A stretch of DNA of 64,000 bases, taken from assembly GCF_018860155.1 (NCBI RefSeq), contig NZ_JAHKNI010000008.1, positions 372,001 to 436,000 of the forward strand, written 5' to 3'. Position numbers and translations under genes: made by a program. This DNA comes from Nocardia albiluteola (lineage in GTDB: Bacteria > Actinomycetota > Actinomycetes > Mycobacteriales > Mycobacteriaceae). The notes below the pieces were generated by a model, which was not told the DNA's origin, searched no databases, and saw only the letters and a list, made by a program, of their open reading frames with translations. Shown piece after piece: positions 16,853 through 25,737 of this stretch; within the stretch, counting starts at the first letter, position 1; every line of letters starts with the position of its first letter.

Positions 16853-18712
16853 CTACGCTCCCAGCTTTTCCAGCAGGCCGGACAGCGCGGCGACCGCGTC
16901 CATCCGTGCGGTGAGGAATCCGTCCGGACGTTGCGCGCCGGTCAGTTCGGCGACCGCCTTCTCCGGCCCGGCCAGCAGCACCGTGGTTACCCCGGCGCCC
17001 CGCAGCTGCTCCACCGCGGCGGCGGCCTCCGCGCCGTAACGTGCGTCGGTACCGCACAGCACCGCAACCAACGCGCCGGATTCCGATGCCGCGGAACCGA
17101 TCCCGGCGAACTCCAGGGCGCCCGGGTTGATCGTCTCGATGCCGCCGGAGGCCAGGACGTTCGCGGTGAAGGTCACGCGGACGTTGTACTCGGCGACGGG
17201 GCCGAGAGGCACCAGCAGGGCCTTGGGTCGCTCACCGTGGGTGGCCAGGTAGCTGTCGGATCGGTTGCGCAGCTGCTCGAACGCGGCGCCGTAGCGGGCG
17301 ATCGGCGACGGCACACGCGCGGCCTCGGACAGCGGCATTTCGGCAAGATTGGGGAATTCGCTGACGCCGGTCACCGACGTCTTGCGGTGCGCCACATCGC
17401 GATCGCGCTGCGCACGGGTCGCCGCTACCCGCTCGGCCAGCAGGCCCGAATCGAGCGCGGCACCGAATCCGCCCGCGGCCTCGAGCTCCTGCATGAACTC
17501 CCACGCCTTGGCCGCCAGCGCGTCCGTGAGACTCTCCACATACCAGGAGCCCGCGCCCGGATCCTGCACGTGACCCAGATGCGATTCCTCCAGCAGCAGC
17601 AGCTGGGTGTTGCGGGCGATCCGCTGCGAGAACGGCTGCGACACATCGAGTTCGCCGGGCGGCAGGGCGACGTCGAAGGGCAGCACGGTCACATAGTCGG
17701 CGCCGCCCACGCCCGCGCCGAAGGCGGCCAGGGTGGTTCGCAGCATGTTCACCCACGGATCGCGCTGGGTCATCATTGCCGCCGAGGTGACCGCCCACTG
17801 CGGTGCGTTGCCGAACGCCGGCGCGCCGAGCTGATGCGCCACCCGTGCCCAGAGCCGCCGCGCGGCACGGAATTTCGCGATGGTGGCGAACTGGTCGTCG
17901 GTGGCGGCGAAGCGGAATATCAACTGCCCCAGCGCATCGGCGATGTCCACGCCGGCGCCGGTCAGCGCGCGCAGGTACTCCAGGCCCGCCGCCACGGCCG
18001 CGCCGAGCTCCTGTGCGTCCGAGGCGCCCGCGTTGTGCACCGCCACGCCGCAGACGGTCAGCGCGCGAACCGATTCCGGGCGCGCGATCGCCTGCTGCGC
18101 GAGTGCGACGGCGGTGTCCAGATCGGTGTGGGAGGTGCCGTTGAAACGGCTGGTGAGCGGGGTGAGGCCCAGCGAGATGCGGATGTCCTCGCGGCGCGGA
18201 GCCTGGTAACCGTCGAGGATCGAGAACAGCTGCGACGCGGCGGCATTCCCGTCCGCGCCCGCGTCCAGGGCCAGCGGAGCCAGCTCGAACAGCAGCCCGT
18301 TCAGCGCCCGCGGCAGCTGTTCGACGGGCACGCCGCGCTCGCCCGCGCCCAGCCAGAGCGCGCTCACGCCGTTGTCCAGCCCGGCCAGAATCTCCTCGTT
18401 GACCGCGGCGGAATCCGCGCTCTCGAATCTCGCGGCCACGTGCCAGCCGCGATGCACGTCGCGGGTCGCGTCGGCGCCGCGCACGAAGGGGAATTCGCCC
18501 GGCAGCGGCTGCTCGGGGAGTTCGTCGCGGCGGGTGTACAGCGGCGCGATGGTCACGCCGTCATAGGTCGAGGTGTCCAGCAGGCGTTCGGGCTCCTCGC
18601 CCAGCTCAGCGGGCTCGACCCTGCGTGGCTTGGCCAGCACCCCGGCCACACCCTTACGCCATGCGGCATAGCCCGGGACGACTTCCGGGCCGGGATCGGA
18701 ACCTATCGGCAT
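16853..18712 (-). CDS. mutA: Methylmalonyl-CoA mutase small subunit
   Basis: This 619-residue protein is the non-catalytic beta subunit that pairs with MutB. It retains the barrel and a truncated, degenerate cobalamin-binding domain without the DxHxxG motif, which is the family hallmark. Recognisable stretches are QRIARNTQLLLLEESHLG and PGAGSWYVESLTDALA, also found in MutB. The frame is open to 18982, but ATG 18712 has an AGAGGT site and matches the usual N-terminus, so it is preferred. It is the first gene of the mutA-mutB-meaB operon. Confidence 0.94.
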   Translation of the reverse strand: MPIGSDPGPEVVPGYAAWRKGVAGVLAKPRRVEPAELGEEPERLLDTSTYDGVTIAPLYTRRDELPEQPLPGEFPFVRGADATRDVHRGWHVAARFESADSAAVNEEILAGLDNGVSALWLGAGERGVPVEQLPRALNGLLFELAPLALDAGADGNAAASQLFSILDGYQAPRREDIRISLGLTPLTSRFNGTSHTDLDTAVALAQQAIARPESVRALTVCGVAVHNAGASDAQELGAAVAAGLEYLRALTGAGVDIADALGQLIFRFAATDDQFATIAKFRAARRLWARVAHQLGAPAFGNAPQWAVTSAAMMTQRDPWVNMLRTTLAAFGAGVGGADYVTVLPFDVALPPGELDVSQPFSQRIARNTQLLLLEESHLGHVQDPGAGSWYVESLTDALAAKAWEFMQELEAAGGFGAALDSGLLAERVAATRAQRDRDVAHRKTSVTGVSEFPNLAEMPLSEAARVPSPIARYGAAFEQLRNRSDSYLATHGERPKALLVPLGPVAEYNVRVTFTANVLASGGIETINPGALEFAGIGSAASESGALVAVLCGTDARYGAEAAAAVEQLRGAGVTTVLLAGPEKAVAELTGAQRPDGFLTARMDAVAALSGLLEKLGA

Positions 18713-19023
18713 CGCTGCTGTACCTCTTCCACTCGAGTCCGATACTTCTACCTGTACCGGACGCCGGGATGGGTCACCAACTCTTCGCATCACCTTCGCA
18801 CACCGCTGTGTGCCTCGTTCGCAGACCCATTCTGCTGGGATTTCGGTCCCGCCCAGCCTGTTGCACCGCCGCGGCGCGGAAGATCCCGAGCATGCGGGCG
18901 CGCCTGAGGCCGGCGCCTCCGCCCTCGGCAATGCGTTGTCCATCCGCGGCTCAGGCCTCGCTAACGTCCGCCCCGCGTTCATCCGGGCGACCCGCGACCG
19001 GTCCCGGCGGGTAGCCTGACTCG
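18713..19023. other. Divergent intergenic region of mutA and a TVP38-type gene
   Basis: These 311 bases separate the mutA start from a GTG start at 19024. They should contain both promoters. No clear -10/-35 pair, riboswitch-like fold or palindrome was recognised; a cobalamin riboswitch was looked for and not seen. Confidence 0.4.
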
Positions 19024-19719
19024 GTGCTCAGGAGATTCCGCAATCCGCGATTCCTCGCGCTGCTGGTGTTGTGCGGTGTCGTGGCGGTGCTCGCCCTGCT
19101 GGCGCCGCACCCGTCCCCGCAGCAGATCCGCGACTGGGCGCACTCGGTCGGGCCGCTGTTCCCGGTCGTCTTCTTCCTCGTGCACGCCATCGTCACCATC
19201 GCTCCGTTCCCGCGCACCGTATTCACCCTGAGCGCGGGGCTGCTGTTCGGGCCCGTGCTCGGCATCGGGCTCGCGGCGGGCGCGACCACGGTCAGCGCCG
19301 TCCTCACGCTGCTGATCGTGCGCGTGCTGGACCGGGAACAGGTCGCCGCGCGGCTGACCCACCCCGCGGTGCGCGCGGTCGACCGGCGCCTGGCCAAGCG
19401 CGGGTGGCTCGCGGTCGGATCGCTGCGGCTGATCGCGCCGGTGCCGTTCTCGGTGATCAACTACTGCGCGGGTCTGTCCTCGGTGCGAATGGTGCCCTAT
19501 GTGCTGGCCACCATCGTCGGTATCCTGCCCGGCACCATCGGCGTCGTCGTCCTGGGCGATGCCCTGACCGGGAAGACCCATCCGGCGCTGCTGGTGCTCT
19601 CCGGGATCTGTATCACCATCGGCGTGATCGGACTCGTCGTCGACGCGCGCTGGGGCGCGGGCGAATTTGCCGAAGCCGAGGCAACGGCCGAACAGATAAC
19701 CGAACCGGCCGACGCGTAG
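19024..19719 (+). CDS. TVP38/TMEM64 (DedA-like) family membrane protein
   Basis: This 231-residue integral membrane protein has about five hydrophobic segments. The family core can be read: a re-entrant region FPRTVFTLSAGLLFGPVLGIGLAAGA and the conserved arginine stretch LRLIAPVPFSVINYCAGLS, then an end helix before a charged tail. DedA/TVP38 proteins are linked to lipid scrambling and membrane homeostasis. In M. tuberculosis a similar gene (Rv1491c) lies next to mutA, and here too it is divergent from mutA, so the position is conserved. GTG is the only reasonable start. Confidence 0.85.
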   Translation: MLRRFRNPRFLALLVLCGVVAVLALLAPHPSPQQIRDWAHSVGPLFPVVFFLVHAIVTIAPFPRTVFTLSAGLLFGPVLGIGLAAGATTVSAVLTLLIVRVLDREQVAARLTHPAVRAVDRRLAKRGWLAVGSLRLIAPVPFSVINYCAGLSSVRMVPYVLATIVGILPGTIGVVVLGDALTGKTHPALLVLSGICITIGVIGLVVDARWGAGEFAEAEATAEQITEPADA

Positions 19720-19826
19720 CGCTCCCGGAACCCGCAGCGCCCCGGCGCCGAACGCCCGCAAGCAGGAGCCATTGGCGGCCGCGTCGCCGCGTCGCGCGCT
19801 GCACTGCATATTCTCCGTGCGAGCAG

Positions 19827-19966
19827 CGCTCCGCCGGCGGCGTTCCGCCGGCAGCGCTCCGCCGGCAGCGCTCCGCCGGCAGCGTTCCGCCGGCAGCGCT
19901 CCGCCGGCAGCGCTCCGCCGGCAGCGCTCCGCCGGCAGCGCTCCGCCGGCAGCGCTCCGCCAGCGT
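19827..19966. repeat. Tandem array of ten 14-bp units
   Basis: The unit CGCTCCGCCGGCAG is repeated ten times without gaps. Units 2 and 5 have CGTT in place of CGCT, unit 1 ends GG and unit 10 ends in CAGCGT. The 14-bp period is not a multiple of three, so it is not a protein repeat. Each unit contains the self-complementary GCCGGC, so neighbouring units can pair. The array lies between two convergent genes (stops at 19719 and 20040), where it could act as a terminator-like barrier. Such arrays vary in copy number between strains. Confidence 0.93.
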
Positions 19967-20039
19967 AGCGCCGCTTCTGTGTGGCCCGACGTGGTTGTTC
20001 CCGACGCTATGGACAGGCAGGGGACGGCGTAGCGGCTGG

Positions 20040-21077
20040 TCAGTTCGCCGGCAGCCCCAGGCCGCGCGCGAGCACCGGCCAGGACTTCTTGAATTCGTCC
20101 TGCCAGTAACCCCAGGAGTGGGTGCCGGTGGACTCGAAGTCGTAGGTGGCGGGGATGCCCAGCTGGTTCAGCTTGGTCTGCATGTTGTGCGAGCAGTAGT
20201 TGACCGCGGCCTCGAGCGCACCGCCGACCGCGACCTCGTTGGCCAGCCCGCCGGGGCCCGGCGCCTGCAGGAAGGGTGAGCTGAGGGTGTCGTAGCGGCC
20301 GGGCAGGCCGGAGCCGCTGGACAGGAACAGGTTGAGCCCGCGCAACTGGTCGGCGTGTACGTAGGGATCGTTGGCGGCCCACATCGGATCGCCCTTGGGG
20401 CCGTACATGTTCGCCGTGGCACCGCCGCCCGCGGACACCACCGTGTTGACGAAGTCGTAGCCGACCGGGTCGCTGATCTGCGCACAACCGCTCAGCGCCG
20501 CAACCGATTTGTACAGTCCGGGCGCGGCGATCGGCAACTGCAGGACCGAGGTGCCCGACATGGACAGGCCGGCGATCGCATTGACTCCGTTGGTGTTCAG
20601 CGCCCGATCGATCAGCGGGGGCAGCTCCGCGGTCAGGAACGTCTTCCACATGTTCAGCCCGAGGGTGGGATCGGTTGCGCGCCAATCGGTGTAGTAGCTC
20701 CAGGCACCGCCGATCGGCGTCACTACGTTGAGGTGTTTGTCCGCGAGGAATCCACTCACATCGGTCTCGCGCGACCAGGTCGCCGAATCCTGGCCGCCCC
20801 CGGCGCCATTGAGCAGGTACAGGGTCGGCGCCGGCGCCGAGGTGTCCGCGGGGCGCTGCACGTCGACCTCGATGTTCTTGTGCATCGCCGCGGAGTACAC
20901 CTGCAGCACCAGGTTGCGGCCGCGCGCCTGCACCGACGCGATGTGCGATCCGTCGGCGGAGCTGCCCGCGGCCTGGGCCGTGTCCGCGGCCGCGGGCACC
21001 GCCGCCGCCACGGGGGTCAGGGCCACGGCCGCCGCGGCGACGACCGCCGCGGTCGCTCTCTTCTTCGACAGATGCAC
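20040..21077 (-). CDS. Secreted mycolyltransferase, antigen 85 family
   Basis: This 345-residue esterase-fold protein transfers mycolic acids to trehalose or arabinogalactan outside the cell membrane. Residues 1-32 are a signal peptide ending in an Ala-rich site. The mature part has YLLNGAGGGQDSATW, the nucleophile motif GLSMSG with Ser172, and the catalytic histidine in THSWGYW near the C-terminus. GTG 21077 is chosen because AAGGAG lies directly upstream; the frame is open far beyond. Ag85 enzymes are confined to mycolate-bearing actinobacteria, so this gene helps place the organism. Several paralogues per genome are usual; which one this is cannot be told. Confidence 0.92.
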   Translation of the reverse strand: MHLSKKRATAAVVAAAAVALTPVAAAVPAAADTAQAAGSSADGSHIASVQARGRNLVLQVYSAAMHKNIEVDVQRPADTSAPAPTLYLLNGAGGGQDSATWSRETDVSGFLADKHLNVVTPIGGAWSYYTDWRATDPTLGLNMWKTFLTAELPPLIDRALNTNGVNAIAGLSMSGTSVLQLPIAAPGLYKSVAALSGCAQISDPVGYDFVNTVVSAGGGATANMYGPKGDPMWAANDPYVHADQLRGLNLFLSSGSGLPGRYDTLSSPFLQAPGPGGLANEVAVGGALEAAVNYCSHNMQTKLNQLGIPATYDFESTGTHSWGYWQDEFKKSWPVLARGLGLPAN

Positions 21078-21254
21078 ACCGTCTCCTTCGGGCTGCTTGC
21101 GGGATGACGCTCTGCGCCGGCTGACGCACACACCCTTCCGGCGAGCTTTAAGAGAGCACTGACCGAAGCCTGTGAGATACCTGAGACGCGACGTGACAAG
21201 TCCCACGTCGCATGTTCTTGCCTGCACAGAGCACGGCGACTCGGCGCGGCGTAG

Positions 21255-22048
21255 TCGGCCGAACCACTGCCGGCCACGATCGACACCACCGTCCCGCACG
21301 AGGCGCGCTTTTACGACTATTGGCTCGGCGGGGTCGACAACTACCCCGCCGACCGCAAACTCGGCGACGAGATCGCCGCCCATATCCCTGGCATTCGCAG
21401 CATGGCCGAGGCCAGCCGCGCATTTCTCGGACGGACCGTGCGATACGCCATCACCGAACTCGGCATCACCCAGTTCCTCGATATCGGCACCGGATTGCCC
21501 ACCGCGCGCAACACCCACGAGGTGGCCCAGGAGGTCGATCCGGCCGCACGCATCGTCTACGTGGACAAGGACCCGCTGGTGCTCGCGCACGCCCGGGCCC
21601 TGATGATGAGCACGCCCGAGGGGCGCACCACCCTCATCCACGCCGACCTGCGCGATCCGGAGACGATCCTGCGTGATTCGCGATACACCGAAACCATCGA
21701 TCCCGACCGGCCGGTGGGAATCATGCTGATCTCGGTTCTGATGTATCCCTGGCCACCAGCCACTTCACCGCCGATTTCGATCCCCGGGGTGCGGAGCCGG
21801 CCGCGCACGCCGCCGAGCGGTCCGGTATCACCCTGATCACCCGTGATCGGACCGAGACCGAAAGGCTTTTCACCGGAACCAATCTCATGGCGCCCGGGAT
21901 ATCCACGCTGGAGGCCTGGCACCCGGAACTTGCCGAGGTTCCGCTGTTCGATGTCGAGCCTCATTCCGGTCCTGCCTGGGCGTGGGCCGGAATGTGGCGC
22001 AAACCTCGAGCCACCGATACCCCGGAAATCGCGGCCGATCCGCTTTAA
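21255..22048 (+). pseudogene. SAM-dependent methyltransferase (DUF574 type), start lost and internal deletion
   Basis: The first part (about 21255-21750) encodes FYDYWLGGVDNYPADR, FLDIGTGLPTARNTHE and VYVDKDPLVLAHARAL, the hallmark of the large actinobacterial DUF574 methyltransferase family. It has no ATG, GTG or TTG after the stop at 21252; only a CTG is available, so the N-terminus is lost. At about 21750, after GIMLISVLMY, the frame breaks. The C-terminal third resumes in another frame as LATSHFTADFDP and ends normally at TAA 22048. Compared with the family, about two dozen residues are missing at the junction. Two lesions argue for a real pseudogene rather than one sequencing error. Confidence 0.82.
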
Positions 22049-22058
22049 GCTGTGCGGC

Positions 22059-22976
22059 GTGTCATTCAGGTCAGGAGACCGCTTCGCGGGGTTCGTCATC
22101 GCGGCGCAGCTCGGAGTGGGCGGGAGCAGTGAGGTCTATCTGGCCGACGACGGGCAGGGTCCGGTCGCGCTGAAGATCATGAATACCGCCGCCGGGCAGT
22201 CGGATTCGGCGCGGGCGCGGTTCATCCACGAATTCGAGGTCGCGGTCAAACTGCACCACCCGAATATCGTGCAGATGTTCGCGCACGGGGAATTCGACGG
22301 GCGGCTGTGGTCGTCGCACGAATATATCGATGGCGCCGCCGCGCGCGGGCCACAGCCGCGTGCCGATCCGGATCCGGATCCGGCGATGGTCGTCGCCGTA
22401 CTCACCGGAATCGCCCGCGCCCTGGACTATTCGCACACGATGCGGGTGCTGCATCTGGACGTCAAACCGGCCAATATGCTGGTGAGCCGCGATATTCCGG
22501 CGCCGCCGCCGGATGCCGATCCGATATCGCGGGCCGGTTCGCACGATCCCGATCCGGATCTCGTGGCGAGGGTCAAGCTCTCCGATTTCGGCACCGCCCG
22601 CCGGTTGGGCGGCGCCGGGCCCAAACTCACCCCGGAGGGTTTCATCGTCGGCTCGCTGCCATATGCTGCCCCGGAATTGTTGCGCGGCGAGCCAGTTCGC
22701 CCGGCGACCGACCAGTACGCGCTCGCCTGTTCCGCGGCGGAACTGCTCACCGGACAGCCGCCGTTCCCGCTGGTGAATCGGTATAAGCTCGCCGACGCGC
22801 AATTGCACGAGCCGCCGCCCGATATCTCGCGCCGCCGCTCCTGGATTCCCTGCGCGGTCGGCTCGATTCTGCGCAAATGCCTGGCAAAGGATCCGCATCA
22901 GCGGTATTCGACCTGCACCGAGCCGATCAAGATGATCGCCCGCGCCCTGCGTGACATCGATCCGGCGGACTACTGA
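22059..22976 (+). CDS. Soluble Ser/Thr protein kinase
   Basis: This 305-residue Hanks-type kinase has a glycine-rich loop (LGVGGSSEVYLA), the ATP lysine Lys39 in VALK, a catalytic loop HLDVKPAN at 132-139 with Asp134, DFG at 176-178 and APE at 204-206. The usual Arg before the catalytic Asp is Leu, making it a non-RD kinase. An acidic Pro/Asp-rich insert (about residues 143-170) separates the catalytic loop from DFG, and a second DPDPDP run lies at 103-108. There is no transmembrane or sensor domain, unlike most PknB-type kinases. GTG 22059 is chosen; upstream sequence belongs to the methyltransferase remnant. The partner is unknown. Confidence 0.87.
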   Translation: MSFRSGDRFAGFVIAAQLGVGGSSEVYLADDGQGPVALKIMNTAAGQSDSARARFIHEFEVAVKLHHPNIVQMFAHGEFDGRLWSSHEYIDGAAARGPQPRADPDPDPAMVVAVLTGIARALDYSHTMRVLHLDVKPANMLVSRDIPAPPPDADPISRAGSHDPDPDLVARVKLSDFGTARRLGGAGPKLTPEGFIVGSLPYAAPELLRGEPVRPATDQYALACSAAELLTGQPPFPLVNRYKLADAQLHEPPPDISRRRSWIPCAVGSILRKCLAKDPHQRYSTCTEPIKMIARALRDIDPADY

Positions 22977-23104
22977 GCTGTATTCCGGTCGCCGCGGCGT
23001 CGGTGCGGCGGTCCATCGACGTTGGTCGACAACACCCTGCGGTTCGAATCATGCTGCACAGCAACCAATTACATCTGCGGTCGCCGCCTGGATTCGATTC
23101 GGAC

Positions 23105-25057
23105 TCAGCCCGCCTTCCCGGTGCCCGGCACGGGTTCGGGATCACGTTGCTCGCGCTCCTGGTCGCGTTGCGCCGGTGCGGGATCCGCCAGGGTATCGAT
23201 GGCCCGGGTGAGTTCGGCGAGGGCCGGCATGGCAGCCGCGAGCAGGTGCTGCCAGCCCGGGTGCAGGTCGTCCAGGGCGGTGCGCAGGATGTCCGTGTTG
23301 GTCGCCTGCCAGCCGCGCACGGCCGCGACACCGTCCTCGGTGAGGGTGAGGGTCACCGCACGGCGGTCCTCGCCCGGGGCCCGGGTGATCATGCGCTGGG
23401 TCTGCAATCCGTTCACCAGCGTGGTGACCGAATTCGGCGCCAGGCGCAACAGCCGGGCCACCTGCCCGGGCCGGATCCCGGGATGCTCGGCCACGCAGGA
23501 CAGCAGTTCGAGCTGCGCGACCGACAGCGTATTGCCCGGATCGGCGGCGCGGGCGGCGCGGCGCATCGCCCGGCGCAGGGATGCGATCACCTCGGCGACG
23601 GCGCCCTCGGCGGGCCGGACGGCCGCGGGCTGGGCCGGCGGTTCACTCATGGGCGCCTCCTCACGGTGCACGGATGCCTGTGATTGTGCCCGGCGCCCGG
23701 TCAGCGTCGACGCGGCGGCCAGGATCGCGAAGAACAGCAGTCCGATCAGCGCCAGCCGCGGCGCCGCGGACGGTGCGCTGGACTGGCGCTCCACGTGCAG
23801 CGCCAGGGTAACCACGGCGACGCCGCCCGCGGTGCCCAGTCCGCGGCCCATATTGACCAGTCCCCCGCTCGTGGCCGAGCGTCCCGCCGGGACCGCGCTC
23901 ATGATGCCGGTGTTGTTGCTCGGGATGAAGACGCCCAGGCCGAGCCCGAGCACGCCCAGCCAGGCGAACGACCACCACGCCGCGGTGTCCGCCACCAGCG
24001 CGGCCAGCGCGATCATCGCCGCGGCCGCGCCCAGCCGCCCGCGCAGCCGGCCGTCCCAGTCCGGCGGCAGCACCTTGCCGCCGCCGACAGCGGCCAGGGC
24101 GAATCCGGCGGGCAGGGCGGTCAGGATCAGCCCGGATCTGCCCGCGGTCGCGCCGTGCAGCTGCGGGAACAACGCGAGCGGGCCGAACAGCACCAGATAT
24201 GCCGCAAACGCCCCGACCAGCCCGGCGCCGACCGCGCGTGGGCGCAGCATCGCCAGATCGATGAGCGGATCGGTCGCCCGGCGCGACCACCACCACAGCC
24301 CCGCCCCGCTGACCAGCGCCAGCGCCGCCAGCGCGACGGGCGCCCAGCCGGGGACCGGAAGGCCCGAGATCGAGGACACCGCCAGCAGCGCCGAACTGGT
24401 GCAGGTGATCAGCAAAAGCAGTCCGCGCCAATCGAATTCGGTCAGAGCGGCGCGATGCCGGGTGCGCGGCAGCAGGTAGCGGCCCGCGATCAGCGCGATG
24501 ATGCCGACCGGGACGTTCACCCCGTACACCCAGCGCCAGCCGATGGAATCGACCATGAGCCCGCCGATCGCCGGCCCCAGCGCGAGCCCCAGCGCCTGTG
24601 CCCCGGCCTGCACGCCGAGCGCCGAACGCATGCGGCGCGCGGGCACGCTGGTGACCACCAGCGCGACGCTGTTGGCCTGCAGCATCGCCGCACCGATGGC
24701 CTGCAATACCCGGAACCCGATCAGCCAGCCCAGCCCCGGCGCGAGCGCACAGGCGGCCGAGGCGACCGTGAAGACCACGAATCCCTGCAGATAGACGACC
24801 TTGCGGCCGATCGAATCGGCGATCCGCCCGGCCGCCACCACCAGACCGACGACCGTCAGCAGGTAGGCCAGCGACACCCACTCCACTCCAGCCAGGGGCG
24901 CCCGGAATTCGCGCTGCACCGCCGGGAACGTGAGCGTGACGATGCTCGCGTCGAGCTGGCCCATGAACGCGCCCAGGCACACCGCCCCCACCGCGAGCCA
25001 CCCCGCCCGCGGATGGTCTCGCACGAACGCAGGACGAGCCGACTCGACGAACAACAT
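23105..25057 (-). CDS. MFS drug-efflux transporter fused to a C-terminal MarR domain
   Basis: One uninterrupted frame of 650 residues joins two proteins. Residues 1-455 form a DHA2/EmrB-type major facilitator with about 14 membrane segments, including GAFMGQLDASIVTL, the motif-A-like GRIADSIGRKVVY and the motif-C-like GLALGPAIGGLMVD. Residues 470-650 form a MarR winged helix (LLSCVAEHPGIRPGQVARLLRLAPNSVTTLVNGL, then EDRRAVTLTLTEDG). An internal ATG at 23650 has a GAGGAGG site five bases ahead, so the MarR part could also be made alone. ATG 25057 has GGGAGG upstream. A perfect TTCTAGAA palindrome at 25092-25099 is a possible operator. Fusion ties the regulator to the membrane or arose by loss of a stop. 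Confidence 0.85.
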   Translation of the reverse strand: MLFVESARPAFVRDHPRAGWLAVGAVCLGAFMGQLDASIVTLTFPAVQREFRAPLAGVEWVSLAYLLTVVGLVVAAGRIADSIGRKVVYLQGFVVFTVASAACALAPGLGWLIGFRVLQAIGAAMLQANSVALVVTSVPARRMRSALGVQAGAQALGLALGPAIGGLMVDSIGWRWVYGVNVPVGIIALIAGRYLLPRTRHRAALTEFDWRGLLLLITCTSSALLAVSSISGLPVPGWAPVALAALALVSGAGLWWWSRRATDPLIDLAMLRPRAVGAGLVGAFAAYLVLFGPLALFPQLHGATAGRSGLILTALPAGFALAAVGGGKVLPPDWDGRLRGRLGAAAAMIALAALVADTAAWWSFAWLGVLGLGLGVFIPSNNTGIMSAVPAGRSATSGGLVNMGRGLGTAGGVAVVTLALHVERQSSAPSAAPRLALIGLLFFAILAAASTLTGRRAQSQASVHREEAPMSEPPAQPAAVRPAEGAVAEVIASLRRAMRRAARAADPGNTLSVAQLELLSCVAEHPGIRPGQVARLLRLAPNSVTTLVNGLQTQRMITRAPGEDRRAVTLTLTEDGVAAVRGWQATNTDILRTALDDLHPGWQHLLAAAMPALAELTRAIDTLADPAPAQRDQEREQRDPEPVPGTGKAG

Positions 25058-25333
25058 CACAGACCTCCCGCACACACATGCAACATTTTTATTCTAGAAC
25101 AGAACATTGATGTGCTTGTAACCGCTGGCCTAGGATCGCAAAACAGACGCTGAACCGGACGTATATCGCCGGTCATCGCACGCTTCCCGAGGCCGATCGG
25201 CCAGCCATCCACAGGAGGCGACAGCGAAGTCTTGACGATATAGTTCGAGCACAGAACCTTCTAGCGACAACCTGCCGCACGGACGGCGAGTGCGACGGTG
25301 GTGGTGCCGACGGGCTGACGCGCCGAAACAGAA

Positions 25334-25374
25334 CACGGCCCCGCCACCCGGACGAACCGGACGGCGGGGCCGTG
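25334..25374 (-). terminator. Terminator hairpin after the Rpf-like gene
   Basis: A perfect 12-bp stem, CACGGCCCCGCC (25334-25345) with GGCGGGGCCGTG (25363-25374), lies 34 bases after the stop at 25408. On the minus strand it is followed by TTCTGTTTCGG, moderately T-rich. This is a good intrinsic terminator for the gene. Confidence 0.8.
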
Positions 25375-25407
25375 CTGATGCTTGTTGTTGCCCCTGAGAG
25401 CGGCGCC

Positions 25408-25737
25408 TTACAGGTTGCGGCCGCAGACGGGCCACGCGCCGGGGCCCTGGCCGGCGAGCACCTTCTCCGCGACGCGGATCTGCTCGGCCCGGCTGGCGCT
25501 CGCGGGGTTGCCGCTGCCACCGTAGGCATTCCAGGTGCTCTGGGTGAACTGCAGGCCACCGTAGAAGCCGTTACCGGTGTTGGCACCCCAGTTACCGCTG
25601 GCCTCACACTGCGCGACGGCATCCCAGTTGTGGCCACCGGCCGCGGACGCGGTCGCGGTCAGGCCGAACGGAACGGCGATGAGGGCGCCGGCGACGGCAG
25701 TGAGTCCGAGCGTGCTGATCTTGCGGTTGCGAGACAT
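25408..25737 (-). CDS. Secreted Rpf-like transglycosylase
   Basis: This 109-residue protein has a signal peptide (residues 1-33, ending ATASAA) followed almost at once by a resuscitation-promoting factor domain: WDAVAQCEASGNWGANTGNGFYGGLQF and TQSTWNAYGG. The catalytic glutamate is Glu45 in CEASGNW, and the paired cysteine lies in WPVCGRNL at the end. Rpf proteins cleave peptidoglycan glycan strands and wake dormant actinobacteria. It lacks LysM, DUF348 or G5 domains, so it resembles the short RpfC/RpfE type. ATG 25737 fits the signal peptide. A strong hairpin follows. Confidence 0.92.
   Translation of the reverse strand: MSRNRKISTLGLTAVAGALIAVPFGLTATASAAGGHNWDAVAQCEASGNWGANTGNGFYGGLQFTQSTWNAYGGSGNPASASRAEQIRVAEKVLAGQGPGAWPVCGRNL

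Noticed and set aside
14552..18907. A very long open frame (over 1,450 codons) on the plus strand opposite mutA and mutB
   Set aside because: It mirrors genes with clear B12-mutase motifs; high GC gives long antisense frames, and its translation is rich in Arg/Gly/His without any domain.
18713..19023. A cobalamin riboswitch ahead of mutA
   Set aside because: No B12-box-like conserved element was recognised in the leader.
19827..19966. Tandem repeats considered as a CRISPR array
   Set aside because: The units are 14 bp with no spacers, and there are no cas genes.
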